Notes under the pieces: generated by a model
Seen by the model: the letters and a program-made list of their open reading frames with translations, nothing else
The model's database searches: none
What the model was told of the DNA's origin: nothing
Program-made: the position numbers and the translations under genes
In this document: positions 45,258 to 54,229 of the stretch, one piece after another
Position numbering within the stretch: position 1 is the stretch's first letter
Layout: each line of letters opens with the position of its first letter
From: UBA4416 sp964541155
GTDB taxonomy: Bacteria; Bacteroidota; Bacteroidia; B-17B0; Aurantibacillaceae
Assembly (NCBI GenBank): GCA_964541155.1
Contig: CAZIPC010000005.1
Location: forward strand, 62,001-126,000
DNA: 64,000 nucleotides
Direction of reading: 5' to 3'

Positions 45258-46328
45258 ATGAGTGTTAAAAAAGATATACGAGCATTAAGTGAGACAGAAA
45301 TAATAGATATCCTTAAAGAAAAAGGAGAAGCAAAGTTTCGTGCTAAACAAATTTATGAATGGCTTTGGAAAAAAACGGCTCATAATTTTGATGATATGTC
45401 AAATTTATCTAAACCTCTTAGGGATTGGTTAAAAGAGACATTTACAATTAATGCGGTAGAAATTAGCGATATGCAAATTAGTAGCGATAAAACAATCAAA
45501 TGCGCTATGAAGCTATCTGATAGTAATGTGGTAGAAAGTGTTTTAATACCTACTAAAACTCGTATGACAGCTTGTATATCATCTCAAGTAGGATGCAGTT
45601 TAACTTGCAAGTTTTGTGCAACAGGTAAATTAAAGCGGCTACGTAATTTAAATGCCGATGAAATTTACGATCAAGTAGCATTAGTTAAAAATTTAGCAGA
45701 AACAAAATATAATCAAACGCTTACTAATATTGTATATATGGGTATGGGTGAGCCGTTGTTAAACTATTCGGAAATGATGAGGTCTATTGATAGAATTACA
45801 TCTGCCGATGGGTTGGCAATGAGCCCTTCACGCATTACAGTAAGTACTGCAGGTATTGCTAAAATGATTACAAAATTAGGTGATGATCAAGTTAAGTTTA
45901 ATTTAGCTTTATCATTACACGCTGCTAATGACGAAAAGCGAAATCATATTATGCCAATAAATGAAACTAATTCATTAGTTAATTTAGAAGAGGCTTTAAA
46001 TTATTTCTATGAAAAAACAGGCTCTAGAGTCACGTTTGAATACATTGTGTTTAAAGACTTTAATGATGGTATTCAAGACGCCAGAGAATTGGGTGATTTT
46101 TGTAAAAAAACAACCGCTAAAGTTAATATTATAGAATATAACCCAATTGATAATGGAGAGTTTAAGCAAACGACGCCAGAACGTTTAGATGCTTTTGTAA
46201 GACATCTAGAGGGTAGAGGAATAATTGTTAATGTTAGAAGAAGTAGGGGCAAAGATATTGATGCAGCCTGTGGACAATTGGTAAATAAAAATAAGTCAAC
46301 TATTCAAGTTTTTAAAGAAGTAAAGTAA
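45258..46328 (+). CDS. rlmN: Dual-specificity 23S rRNA/tRNA (adenine C2)-methyltransferase RlmN
   Basis: A radical-SAM enzyme that methylates A2503 of 23S rRNA and A37 of some tRNAs. The 356-residue protein has an N-terminal accessory domain (about 1-90, EKGEAKFRAKQIYEWLW), then the radical-SAM cysteines in VGCSLTCKFCATGKLKR near 110-126, then VYMGMGEPLLN near 155 and the C-terminal DIDAACGQL, whose cysteine forms the methyl-transfer intermediate. The start is the ATG at 45258; the upstream TTG lies inside the -7 promoter box. It begins a rightward run rlmN-lepB-wbqC. Confidence 0.94.
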   Translation: MSVKKDIRALSETEIIDILKEKGEAKFRAKQIYEWLWKKTAHNFDDMSNLSKPLRDWLKETFTINAVEISDMQISSDKTIKCAMKLSDSNVVESVLIPTKTRMTACISSQVGCSLTCKFCATGKLKRLRNLNADEIYDQVALVKNLAETKYNQTLTNIVYMGMGEPLLNYSEMMRSIDRITSADGLAMSPSRITVSTAGIAKMITKLGDDQVKFNLALSLHAANDEKRNHIMPINETNSLVNLEEALNYFYEKTGSRVTFEYIVFKDFNDGIQDARELGDFCKKTTAKVNIIEYNPIDNGEFKQTTPERLDAFVRHLEGRGIIVNVRRSRGKDIDAACGQLVNKNKSTIQVFKEVK

Positions 46329-46332
46329 AAAT

Positions 46333-47361
46333 ATGCTTAAAAAACAATCTCTATTAGAGTGGCTTAAGGCTATTGGTATTTCATTTTTATTTGTGATTTT
46401 AATACGCACATTCTTTTTTGAGATTTCTCCTGTTAGTTCTCCCTCCATGGAAAAATCTTTACTTACAGGAGATTATATGTTTATCAATAAGTTTTCTTAT
46501 GGCCCTCGATTATTAAGAACTGTTTTTAGTATACCATTTAGTAATCAAAAATATTATTCTGATTGGATAACTTTACCGTACATGCGATTGTTTGGTAGTC
46601 CTGATGTTGAAAGAAATGATGTGGTTGTATTTAATTATCCACTTGAGGATGAGTACCCCGTAGATCACAGAAGTTATTTTGTGAAACGTTGCGTGGCTAT
46701 ACCAGGAGACAGTTTAAAAATTGTTGACGGGCTAGTATACACAAATCATAAATTAACTGACAACTCTAATTTATTACAATTTAATTACCATTTAAAATCA
46801 AATCAATTATTAGATACAACTTTTATGCAGCATTACAATTTAATTGAAGGCGGTAAAATATCTGATAATAACGATTATTCTTTTACTCTAACAAATGCAC
46901 TAGTTGATAGTTTTAAAACTAAACCCTACATCACTGTTATCGAAAAACACAATGAAAAAAAAGACGTATGGGACGAATTTGTGTTTCCTTTTAATGAACA
47001 CTTTAAATGGAACGTAGATAATTATGGTTCTATTAGAATTCCTGCTAAAGGGGATGTGGTAAAATTAGATTCTTTGAATTTATGTTTGTTTGACAGAATT
47101 ATTTCTGTGTATGAGGGAAATAAGTTGGTAGTTAAACATGATAGTATTTTTATTAATGGAGAATATAAAACGAGTTATATCGTAAAACAAAATTATTATT
47201 TTATGATGGGAGATAATCGTCATAACTCTCAAGATAGCCGTCATTGGGGTTTTGTACCAGAAGATCATATTATAGGAAAGGCTACTCGCATTGTTTTTTC
47301 GAATGATAAAGTATATCATCATGAAATTAGATGGGATAGATTATTTAAAAAAATAAATTAA
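46333..47361 (+). CDS. lepB: Signal peptidase I
   Basis: Removes signal peptides from exported proteins at the outer face of the inner membrane. The 342-residue protein has one N-terminal membrane helix (about 9-30), then the catalytic serine in SPVSSPSMEKSLLTGDYMFI near 36-55, the catalytic lysine in SYFVKRCVAIPGD near 116-128, and the C-terminal YFMMGDNRHNSQDSRHWGFV near 291-310. The long beta-rich insert between the two catalytic blocks (about 135-280) is usual for Bacteroidota LepB. It follows rlmN by 4 bases and its stop codon directly abuts the wbqC start. Confidence 0.94.
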   Translation: MLKKQSLLEWLKAIGISFLFVILIRTFFFEISPVSSPSMEKSLLTGDYMFINKFSYGPRLLRTVFSIPFSNQKYYSDWITLPYMRLFGSPDVERNDVVVFNYPLEDEYPVDHRSYFVKRCVAIPGDSLKIVDGLVYTNHKLTDNSNLLQFNYHLKSNQLLDTTFMQHYNLIEGGKISDNNDYSFTLTNALVDSFKTKPYITVIEKHNEKKDVWDEFVFPFNEHFKWNVDNYGSIRIPAKGDVVKLDSLNLCLFDRIISVYEGNKLVVKHDSIFINGEYKTSYIVKQNYYFMMGDNRHNSQDSRHWGFVPEDHIIGKATRIVFSNDKVYHHEIRWDRLFKKIN

Positions 47362-47958
47362 ATGAGTTCTATTCTTTTATCTACAGCTTATCTACCTCCT
47401 ATTAATTATCTTTCTAAGATAATAAGTCATGACATTATAATTATTGAAAAGCACGATTATTTTCTAAAACAAACATATCGAAATAGAGCTGAAATTTTAA
47501 CAGCTAACGGCAAATTAAGCCTTACAATTCCGTTAATTAAACAATCAGAAAAAGAAATCATATCAGAAAAAAAAATTTCGTATTCAGAAGATTGGCAAAA
47601 ACAACATTGGAGAACCATAACAAGTGCCTACAAAAATTCCCCCTATTTTGAATTTTTTGAAGATGATTTAAAGTCTTTTTATCAAAATAAATATGAGTAT
47701 TTATTGGATTATAACATGAAATTATTAAATAAAATACTTGATATATTGAGGATACAAAAAAATATACAATTTACTAACCAATTCATTTCACATCCTATAG
47801 ATGTTTTAGATTTAAGAAATTTATCAGATATCAAAACCATTCAATCATTAAGTACTTCAAAGTATTATCAGGTTTTTGCAGATAAATTTGGGTTTACTCA
47901 AAATTTAAGTTGTTTAGATGCTTTATTTAATATTGGTTTAGATACTGTTTTATTATAA
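47362..47958 (+). CDS. WbqC-like family protein
   Basis: A 198-residue cytoplasmic protein of the WbqC family, which is found beside surface polysaccharide genes in some bacteria and directly after lepB in Bacteroidota. Visible signatures are LLSTAYLPPINYLSKIISHD at 5-24, QTYRNRAEILTANGKLSLTI near 36-55, and WQKQHWRTITSAYKNSPYFE near 80-99. The biochemical activity is not established. The ATG follows the lepB stop codon without a gap. Its stop lies 3 bases from the convergent folE stop. Confidence 0.82.
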   Translation: MSSILLSTAYLPPINYLSKIISHDIIIIEKHDYFLKQTYRNRAEILTANGKLSLTIPLIKQSEKEIISEKKISYSEDWQKQHWRTITSAYKNSPYFEFFEDDLKSFYQNKYEYLLDYNMKLLNKILDILRIQKNIQFTNQFISHPIDVLDLRNLSDIKTIQSLSTSKYYQVFADKFGFTQNLSCLDALFNIGLDTVLL

Positions 47959-47961
47959 TAG

Positions 47962-48588
47962 TTAGTGAAGCGTTGCCCCGATTAAACTAATAAATTCTTT
48001 TCGAGTAGCATCTTTTAAAAACTCACCAGTAAATGCGGATGTTGTTGTTGCACTATTCTGTTTCTGTACTCCTCGCATTTGCATACATAAATGAGAGCAT
48101 TCCATAACAATAGCAACACCAAGTGGATTTAAAGTGTCTTGTAAACAATCTCTAATTTCATTAGTTAATCTTTCTTGCACTTGTAATCTACGTGCAAAGG
48201 CATCAACTATTCTGGGTAATTTGCTCAATCCTACAATGTGACCATTTGGAATATAAGCAATATGAGCTTTACCAAAAAATGGTAATAGATGATGTTCACA
48301 TAAACTATAAACCTCAATATCTTTTACTATAACCATTTGGCTATAATCTTCTTTAAACATTGCTGACTTTAAGATTTCAGCTGGATTTAAATCATAACCC
48401 TGAGTTAAAAATTGCATAGCTTTTGCAGCTCTAACAGGTGTTTTTAATAATCCTTCTCTATCAGGGTTTTCTCCTACATCATCTAAAATATTTTTATACA
48501 TGCTAGATATAGAATCAATTAATCTGTCATTGTATTGGTCTATTTTTTTATAACCTGTAATATCGTGTTCAAATTCTTCGTTTAGCAT
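47962..48588 (-). CDS. folE: GTP cyclohydrolase I
   Basis: Converts GTP to 7,8-dihydroneopterin triphosphate for folate or biopterin synthesis. The 208-residue protein shows DREGLLKTPVRAAKAMQFLT near 48-67, the zinc site CEHHLLPFFGKAHIAYIP near 99-116 and ECSHLCMQMRGVQKQ near 165-180 with the second cysteine. It lies 45 bases downstream of a pterin synthase gene on the same strand, suggesting that dihydroneopterin triphosphate is passed to that enzyme. Confidence 0.95.
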   Translation of the reverse strand: MLNEEFEHDITGYKKIDQYNDRLIDSISSMYKNILDDVGENPDREGLLKTPVRAAKAMQFLTQGYDLNPAEILKSAMFKEDYSQMVIVKDIEVYSLCEHHLLPFFGKAHIAYIPNGHIVGLSKLPRIVDAFARRLQVQERLTNEIRDCLQDTLNPLGVAIVMECSHLCMQMRGVQKQNSATTTSAFTGEFLKDATRKEFISLIGATLH

Positions 48589-48633
48589 GTTTTTTAGTAT
48601 TTTTTGATAGTAACAACAAAAAGAATAAATTGT

Positions 48634-49044
48634 TTAATCGCCAAAGTATTCAACGTAGTTACTATCTGTTTCAAACAATTTAATACAATGTAATAAAGCT
48701 CCCATTTCACTTATTTTTGGTGCCAAGATATTCCAAATAAATATAGCAACATTCTCTGTTGATGGCATAATAGGCATGCCTTTTACATCCATATTTAAAT
48801 TTTTATGATCTAAAATTTCTGTTACATCTTTTCTAATGATGTTGCTCAAGTCTTTTAAATTAACAACAAAACCAGTATCTGGGTTAATTTCACCTTTTAC
48901 AGTTACAAACAAATCATAATTATGACCATGCCAGTTTTTATTAGCACATTTGCCAAAAATGGCGTTATTTTGTTCTTCGCTCCACGCCGGATTAAATAAT
49001 TTATGTGCAGCGTTAAAATGTTCTTTGCGGGTAATATAAATCAT
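48634..49044 (-). CDS. 6-pyruvoyl-tetrahydropterin synthase/QueD family protein
   Basis: A 136-residue zinc enzyme acting on dihydroneopterin triphosphate. The zinc histidines are in HFNAAHKL (9-16) and NWHGHNYDLFV near 37-47; the catalytic cysteine is in GKCANKNWHGH, giving a Cys-X5-His-Gly-His spacing. Bacterial QueD proteins for queuosine typically have Cys-X3-His-Gly-His, while the biopterin-type PTPS has the X5 spacing, so this copy resembles the PTPS-II (biopterin) type. PSTENVAIFIW and FETDSNYVEYFGD are the remaining family marks. No queC or queE is nearby; folE follows. The product is therefore more likely 6-pyruvoyl-tetrahydropterin, but this is inference. Confidence 0.85.
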   Translation of the reverse strand: MIYITRKEHFNAAHKLFNPAWSEEQNNAIFGKCANKNWHGHNYDLFVTVKGEINPDTGFVVNLKDLSNIIRKDVTEILDHKNLNMDVKGMPIMPSTENVAIFIWNILAPKISEMGALLHCIKLFETDSNYVEYFGD

Positions 49045-49077
49045 AGTAAATTAACGCAGTAAAAATACTAATTATAA

Positions 49078-49743
49078 ATGAACATTTTAATCGTATCGGC
49101 CACAGAATTTGAGATAAAACCATTATTAGATTATCTTGAAATAGAACAACCCGCTTTTGGGTTAAATAGTTCGTGTAATTTACAAATCAAAAATAATAAT
49201 ATTAGTGTTTTAATTACTGGTGTTGGAATGGTAAACACGGCTTTTATGCTAGGAAAACATTTAACAAATGATTATGATTTGGTTTTAAATGTAGGGGTTT
49301 GTGGTTCATTTAGTAAGTCATTTGATTTAGCAGAAATAGTGCATGTAATAAAAGATGTATTAAGTGAGTTAGGCGCTGAGGATGGCGACAACTTTTTAAC
49401 GTATGATCAATTAAACTTGCCGGGTATATATCAATTTTGTAATAAATTTAAATTATCTAATTCATTAATAAATTCTTTACCAGTTGTTAATGGAATTACA
49501 GTTAATACAGTTCATGGTAACGAAACAAGTATTAAAAAAGTAAAGCAAGTGTTTAATCCTGATATAGAGAGCATGGAAGGTGCTGCTTTTTATGCAAGTT
49601 GTTTAAACTATACGTTTCAATATACCCAGATTAGAGCTATATCAAATTATGTTGAAAAGCGGGATAAAAGTAAATGGCAAATGCCATTAGCAATTAAAAA
49701 ATTAAATCAATTTTTAATTAATTTTATTACTTCAAATTTATAA
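49078..49743 (+). CDS. mqnB: Futalosine hydrolase
   Basis: Splits futalosine to hypoxanthine and dehypoxanthine futalosine in the alternative menaquinone pathway. The 221-residue protein has the nucleosidase fold with MNILIVSATEFEIKPLLDYL at the start, SVLITGVGMVNTAFMLGKHL near 43-62, NVGVCGSFSKSFDLAE near 74-89 and IESMEGAAFYASCL near 160-173, the purine/ribose-binding segment. It is followed after 5 bases by mqnD, which strongly supports futalosine rather than methylthioadenosine as substrate. Confidence 0.9.
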   Translation: MNILIVSATEFEIKPLLDYLEIEQPAFGLNSSCNLQIKNNNISVLITGVGMVNTAFMLGKHLTNDYDLVLNVGVCGSFSKSFDLAEIVHVIKDVLSELGAEDGDNFLTYDQLNLPGIYQFCNKFKLSNSLINSLPVVNGITVNTVHGNETSIKKVKQVFNPDIESMEGAAFYASCLNYTFQYTQIRAISNYVEKRDKSKWQMPLAIKKLNQFLINFITSNL

Positions 49744-49748
49744 AAAGT

Positions 49749-50579
49749 ATGAATGTATCATTAGGCTTTTCTCCTTGTCCAAACGACTGTTTTATTTTTG
49801 ATGCGTTAGTTCATAAAAAAATTGACACCCAAGGTATTGATTTTACAGTTGTGATGGAGGATGTTGAAGCTTTAAATAATAAGGCTTTTAATAAGGAGCT
49901 GGATGTTACTAAACTGAGTTATCATGCTTTTTTATATTTAACTCATCAGTACGCTTTATTAAACAGTGGAAGTGCATTAGGTTTTAATTGTGGGCCACTG
50001 TTGGTTAAAAATACTAATCATGAAATTAACGACATTAATCATGCAAGTATTGCAATTCCTGGTAAATATACCACAGCAAATTTATTGTTATCACTCGCAT
50101 ATCCAAAAGCAGTAATAAAAAAAGAAATGCTATTTAGCGATATCGAAGAAGCAGTGATATTAAATAAAGTAGATGCAGGATTATTAATTCATGAAAACAG
50201 ATTTACATATCAAGAAAAAGGATTAGAAAAAATTATTGATTTAGGAGAATTTTGGCAAAGTTTGATTAATGCCCCAATTCCATTAGGAGGAATTGTTATT
50301 CGTAGAAATATAGATTCTCATACACAAAAAATAATAGACGAGTTGATAAAAAAAAGTGTAGAGTTTGCATTTCAAAACCCCGAAAGTTGTATGCCCTTTG
50401 TTAAACAACACGCCCAAGAAATGAGCGAAGACGTGATGCGAAAACACATCGCATTGTATGTCAATGAATTTTCTGTTAATCTCGGCGATATTGGTAAAAA
50501 TGCTATAAATCTTTTAATAAATAAAGCTATTGATATTAAAATTATTAATAGTGTGGCCAACCAAATTTTCATAGATTAA
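49749..50579 (+). CDS. mqnD: 1,4-dihydroxy-6-naphthoate synthase
   Basis: Converts cyclic dehypoxanthine futalosine to 1,4-dihydroxy-6-naphthoate in menaquinone synthesis. The 276-residue periplasmic-binding-protein-like enzyme (without a signal peptide) shows LGFSPCPNDCFIFDALVHKK at 5-24, DVTKLSYHAFLYL near 52-64, GSALGFNCGPLLV near 75-87 and NAPIPLGGIVIRR near 175-187. It is paired with mqnB. mqnA, mqnC and mqnE are not in the window. Confidence 0.93.
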   Translation: MNVSLGFSPCPNDCFIFDALVHKKIDTQGIDFTVVMEDVEALNNKAFNKELDVTKLSYHAFLYLTHQYALLNSGSALGFNCGPLLVKNTNHEINDINHASIAIPGKYTTANLLLSLAYPKAVIKKEMLFSDIEEAVILNKVDAGLLIHENRFTYQEKGLEKIIDLGEFWQSLINAPIPLGGIVIRRNIDSHTQKIIDELIKKSVEFAFQNPESCMPFVKQHAQEMSEDVMRKHIALYVNEFSVNLGDIGKNAINLLINKAIDIKIINSVANQIFID

Positions 50580-50668
50580 TCCTTTCCGTTTATCAAGTAT
50601 AAAAACTCTTTATCTAAAATATCATTATACAAATTAAATTCAACTTATATTTACAAAAAATAATTTTC

Positions 50669-52684
50669 ATGAAAAAAATTCTAGTAATTCTATCTACTAT
50701 TAGTTTAGTAGGCAACATGTTTTCTCAAAGTTCAAATCCAGGAATTAATATGTCTTATATTGATTTCACTGTTAATCCAAAAGATGACATTTATAAATTT
50801 GCCAATGGTAATTGGTTAAATACTCAAAAAATTCCAGCAAGTGATGGAAGTTGGGGTAGCTTTAATGAAATTAATGAACGAAATATTGCTAATTTAAAAG
50901 CCCTAATGGCGGATATCTCTAAAGATAAAAAAGCTGTAGTAGGAAGTAATAATCAAAAATTAAGAGATTTTTTTGTAACTGCCATGGATTCTTTAAAAGC
51001 AGATAAAGATGGCTATAAACCTATTATTAAAGATTTAGCAGCTATTGATGCCATTAAAACCAAAGACGATTTACTAAAAGCAACAGCTTTATTGGCTAAA
51101 AAAGGTGTTGGTGCAATGATAGGATTTTATGTTTATTCTGATTTTAAGAATAGTAATGCTAATACAAGTTATTTAGCTCAATCAGGCATTGGACTGCCAG
51201 ACAAAGATTTTTATTTCGAGCCACAATACGAGTCAGTAAAAAAAGAATACATAAACCACATTACTCGTATGTTCGAATGCTTAGGAATTAAAACTGAATT
51301 AGCTTCAAATTATACAAAAGTTATTATGAATATCGAAACTGAACTAGCTAAAATTTCTCAAAATGCAGTTGAACAAAGAGATCCGCAAAAGCAGTATAAT
51401 CCATATTCGAAGCAAGAATTAATAAAATTAACACCTAACATAAATTGGGATATATATTTTTCAAGTATAGCAATTAAAACTCCGGATACATTGATATTAA
51501 ATCAACCTAAATTTTATGAAGGGTTAAATACACTCATAAATTCTATTACAATTAATGATTGGAAAATATTTTTAAAATGGAAATTAATAGACGAAGCAGC
51601 GCCCTATTTATCAAGTAGTTTGGTTAAAGAAAGTTTCAAATTTAACGGAACTGTATTGTCTGGTAAAAAAGAAATGAAGCCTAGATACAAAAGAGTTCAA
51701 GCAACTACAGATGAGGCTTTAGGAGAAGCATTAGGTAAATTATATATTGAAAAATATTTTGATGCCAATTCTAAAAAGAAAGTAAACGAAATGGTTGATA
51801 ATTTAATTGCGGCATACAGAGATAGAATTAATACACGAGACTGGATGAGTTCCGAAACAAAAGTTCAGGCGCAACTTAAATTAGACAAAGTGATTAAGAA
51901 ATTAGGTTTTCCGGATACATGGATAGATTATAAGACTTTAAATATTGGCACAGAATCATATTGGAAAAATGTTTGTGCAGGTCGTGAATTTCAATATCAA
52001 CGAATGTTAGATAAAATTGGTAAACCAGTTGATAGAATGGAATGGGGAATGACACCTCCTACTGTAAATGCATATTATAACCCAACATCTAACGAAATTG
52101 CTTTCCCTGCAGGAATTATGCAAATTCCGTTTTTTGATGTAAATGCTGATGATGCTTTTAATTATGGTGTTATGGGTTCAATTATTGGTCATGAATTAAC
52201 ACATGGTTTTGATGACCAAGGCTCTCAGTTTGATGCTGATGGAAATTTAAAAATGTGGTGGACTGAAACCGACTATAAAAATTTTACCGATAAAACTAAA
52301 TTAATTATTGAACAGTTTAATTCTTACATTGCTATAGATACGTTACATGTAAATGGTGAATTAACACAAGGCGAAAATATTGCCGATTTAGGAGGCTTAA
52401 CCATGGCTTATTATGCTTACAAAAAATCATTAAATGGAAAAAAATCTCCTGTAATTGTAGGATTTACAGGAGAACAAAGATTTTTCTTAGCTTGGGTGCA
52501 AGGTTGGAAAACATTAATAAGAGACGCATCTTTAAAACAATTAATTGCTACAAATCCACATGCTCCAGGAAATTTTAGAGCTTTTGGGCCATTGTCTAAC
52601 ATGCAAGAATTTTATGATGCTTTTGATGTAAAAGAAGGAGATGGAATGTATCGTCCTTTAAACAAACGAGTATCTATTTGGTAA
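50669..52684 (+). CDS. M13 family zinc metallopeptidase (PepO/neprilysin type)
   Basis: A 671-residue exported zinc endopeptidase. It has a cleavable signal ending GNMFSQ (about residue 20) and no lipobox. The N-terminal M13 domain spans about 35-420 (PKDDIYKFANGNWLNTQKIP). The catalytic domain has NAYYNPTSNEIAFPAGIMQI near 470, the zinc motif GHELTH with His508, Glu509 and His512, then GFDDQGSQFD, and the third-ligand motif GENIADLGG near 570. It ends RPLNKRVSIW, typical of the family. It cleaves short peptides in the periplasm or outside. It is a single-gene transcript with its own terminator. Confidence 0.94.
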   Translation: MKKILVILSTISLVGNMFSQSSNPGINMSYIDFTVNPKDDIYKFANGNWLNTQKIPASDGSWGSFNEINERNIANLKALMADISKDKKAVVGSNNQKLRDFFVTAMDSLKADKDGYKPIIKDLAAIDAIKTKDDLLKATALLAKKGVGAMIGFYVYSDFKNSNANTSYLAQSGIGLPDKDFYFEPQYESVKKEYINHITRMFECLGIKTELASNYTKVIMNIETELAKISQNAVEQRDPQKQYNPYSKQELIKLTPNINWDIYFSSIAIKTPDTLILNQPKFYEGLNTLINSITINDWKIFLKWKLIDEAAPYLSSSLVKESFKFNGTVLSGKKEMKPRYKRVQATTDEALGEALGKLYIEKYFDANSKKKVNEMVDNLIAAYRDRINTRDWMSSETKVQAQLKLDKVIKKLGFPDTWIDYKTLNIGTESYWKNVCAGREFQYQRMLDKIGKPVDRMEWGMTPPTVNAYYNPTSNEIAFPAGIMQIPFFDVNADDAFNYGVMGSIIGHELTHGFDDQGSQFDADGNLKMWWTETDYKNFTDKTKLIIEQFNSYIAIDTLHVNGELTQGENIADLGGLTMAYYAYKKSLNGKKSPVIVGFTGEQRFFLAWVQGWKTLIRDASLKQLIATNPHAPGNFRAFGPLSNMQEFYDAFDVKEGDGMYRPLNKRVSIW

Positions 52685-52701
52685 TTATAATTTTAAAAAT
52701 T

Positions 52702-52731
52702 AAAACGCTGAATTTATTCAGCGTTTTTTAT
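52702..52731 (+). terminator. Terminator after the M13 peptidase gene
   Basis: An 8-bp perfect stem ACGCTGAA / TTCAGCGT (52705-52712 with 52717-52724) with loop TTTA, A-rich left flank and a T-run on the right. Confidence 0.88.
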
Positions 52732-52752
52732 TAAATCATTTAATTTTACATC

Positions 52753-53265
52753 ATGTTTGCAATTGTAGATATTGAAACCTGTGGTGGTAATTTTAATTAT
52801 CCAAATAGTCGAATTACTGAAATTTGTGTTTTAATCCATGATGGATTACAAATCGTAGAAAAATATTCTACTTTAATAAATCCACAATGTTATATTTCTT
52901 CTTTTTATACAAGTATTACTGGTATTACAAACGAGATGGTTTCATCAGCTCCTAAATTTGAAGAAGTGGCTCCTATTATATTTGAATTAACAAACAATAA
53001 GATTTTTGTGGCTCATAATGTTAGTTTTGATTATAATTTTATTCGTTCCGAATTTGAAATGCTTGGATATAATTTTGAGAGAGAAAAACTATGTACTGTT
53101 CGTTTAAGCAGAAAGTTAATTCCGGGAAAAACAACATATAGTTTAGGACCACTATGTCAATCGTTGGGTATAAACAACAATGCAAGGCACAGAGCAGAGG
53201 GCGATGCGGTTGCAACTGCTAAATTGTTTGATATATTATTACAAATAAAAAATAATACACGATAA
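52753..53265 (+). CDS. 3'-5' exonuclease, DnaQ/DEDDh type
   Basis: A 170-residue stand-alone exonuclease domain. The DEDDh residues are visible: FAIVDIETCGG near residue 2-12, VAHNVSFDYNFIRSEFE near 93-109, and RHRAEGDAVATAKLF near 146-160 with the final histidine and aspartate. It resembles the exonuclease of DNA polymerase III epsilon. Some Bacteroidota versions carry an extra C-terminal GIY-YIG nuclease domain; this one stops after the exonuclease fold. A proofreading or repair role is inferred from the family. rmlD follows after 31 bases. Confidence 0.88.
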   Translation: MFAIVDIETCGGNFNYPNSRITEICVLIHDGLQIVEKYSTLINPQCYISSFYTSITGITNEMVSSAPKFEEVAPIIFELTNNKIFVAHNVSFDYNFIRSEFEMLGYNFEREKLCTVRLSRKLIPGKTTYSLGPLCQSLGINNNARHRAEGDAVATAKLFDILLQIKNNTR

Positions 53266-53296
53266 AATCATTTTATGGTTTTTGTATATTTAACCC

Positions 53297-54229
53297 ATGC
53301 AAAAAATATTAATTACCGGATCTAACGGATTACTTGGTCAAAAGTTAGTTTATAAATTAAAAGATAAATTAAATATAACCTGTATTGCTACAGCAAGAGG
53401 CGAAAATAGGCTAGTAAATAAATTAGGATATACTTATGTTGAATTAGATATCACGAATTATAAAAATGTAGAAAGTGTTTTTTCTGAACATATGCCAGAT
53501 GTGATAATTAATACAGCTGCAATGACAAACGTTGATGCGTGTGAAACAGAAAAAGAAAATTGTTGGTTGTTAAATGTTACAGCTGTTCAAAATCAAATTA
53601 CTGTTTTAGAGGAATTAGTAAAAGTAAATAAAGGTTATAATCCACATTTTATTCATTTATCTACTGATTTTATTTTTGATGGAATTCATGGCCCTGTTGA
53701 TGAAAATGAAATGCCGAACCCATTAAGTTATTATGCCGAAAGCAAATTAGCTGCTGAAAAAATAGTACAAAACTCTTCGTTACAATGGGCTATAGCTCGT
53801 ACTGTTTTAGTGTATGGCATCGTAGATAATATGAGCAGAAGCAATATCGTATTATGGGTTAAGCAAAATTTAGAACAAGGTAAAACTATTAATGTTGTGG
53901 ATGATCAGTATAGAACTCCTACACTAGCAGAAGATTTGGCAGATGGCTGTATTTTAATCGCCCAAAAAAAAGCAAAAGGTATTTATAATATTTCAGGAAA
54001 TGACTTTTTAAATATTTTACAAATTGCCCATTTAGTTGCAGATTATTATAAACTTGATAAATCCTTGATAAATCCTTCTAAATCAACTGATATTAAACAA
54101 CCTGCAAAACGCCCTCCCATTACAGGCTTTATTATTGAGAAAGCAAAAAAGGAGTTAGGGTATAATCCTCATAGTTTTACAGAGGGCATTAAATTTTTAG
54201 AAGAACAATTAAAGCAAATGACACGTTAA
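53297..54229 (+). CDS. dTDP-4-dehydrorhamnose reductase family SDR (RmlD-like)
   Basis: A 310-residue NAD(P)-dependent reductase of the RmlD family, which performs the last step of dTDP-rhamnose synthesis. It starts KILITGSNGLLGQKLVYKL. PDVIINTAAMTNVDACETEK follows near 69-88, FIHLSTDFIFDG near 118-130, YYAESKLAAE near 148-157 with the YXXXK motif, and DDQYRTPTLAEDLADG near 200-215. rfbA is in this window but far away (8604), so the genes are not in one operon. Some relatives of this group act on other substrates, so the exact reaction is likely rather than certain. Its stop abuts that of the convergent gene. Confidence 0.82.
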   Translation: MQKILITGSNGLLGQKLVYKLKDKLNITCIATARGENRLVNKLGYTYVELDITNYKNVESVFSEHMPDVIINTAAMTNVDACETEKENCWLLNVTAVQNQITVLEELVKVNKGYNPHFIHLSTDFIFDGIHGPVDENEMPNPLSYYAESKLAAEKIVQNSSLQWAIARTVLVYGIVDNMSRSNIVLWVKQNLEQGKTINVVDDQYRTPTLAEDLADGCILIAQKKAKGIYNISGNDFLNILQIAHLVADYYKLDKSLINPSKSTDIKQPAKRPPITGFIIEKAKKELGYNPHSFTEGIKFLEEQLKQMTR

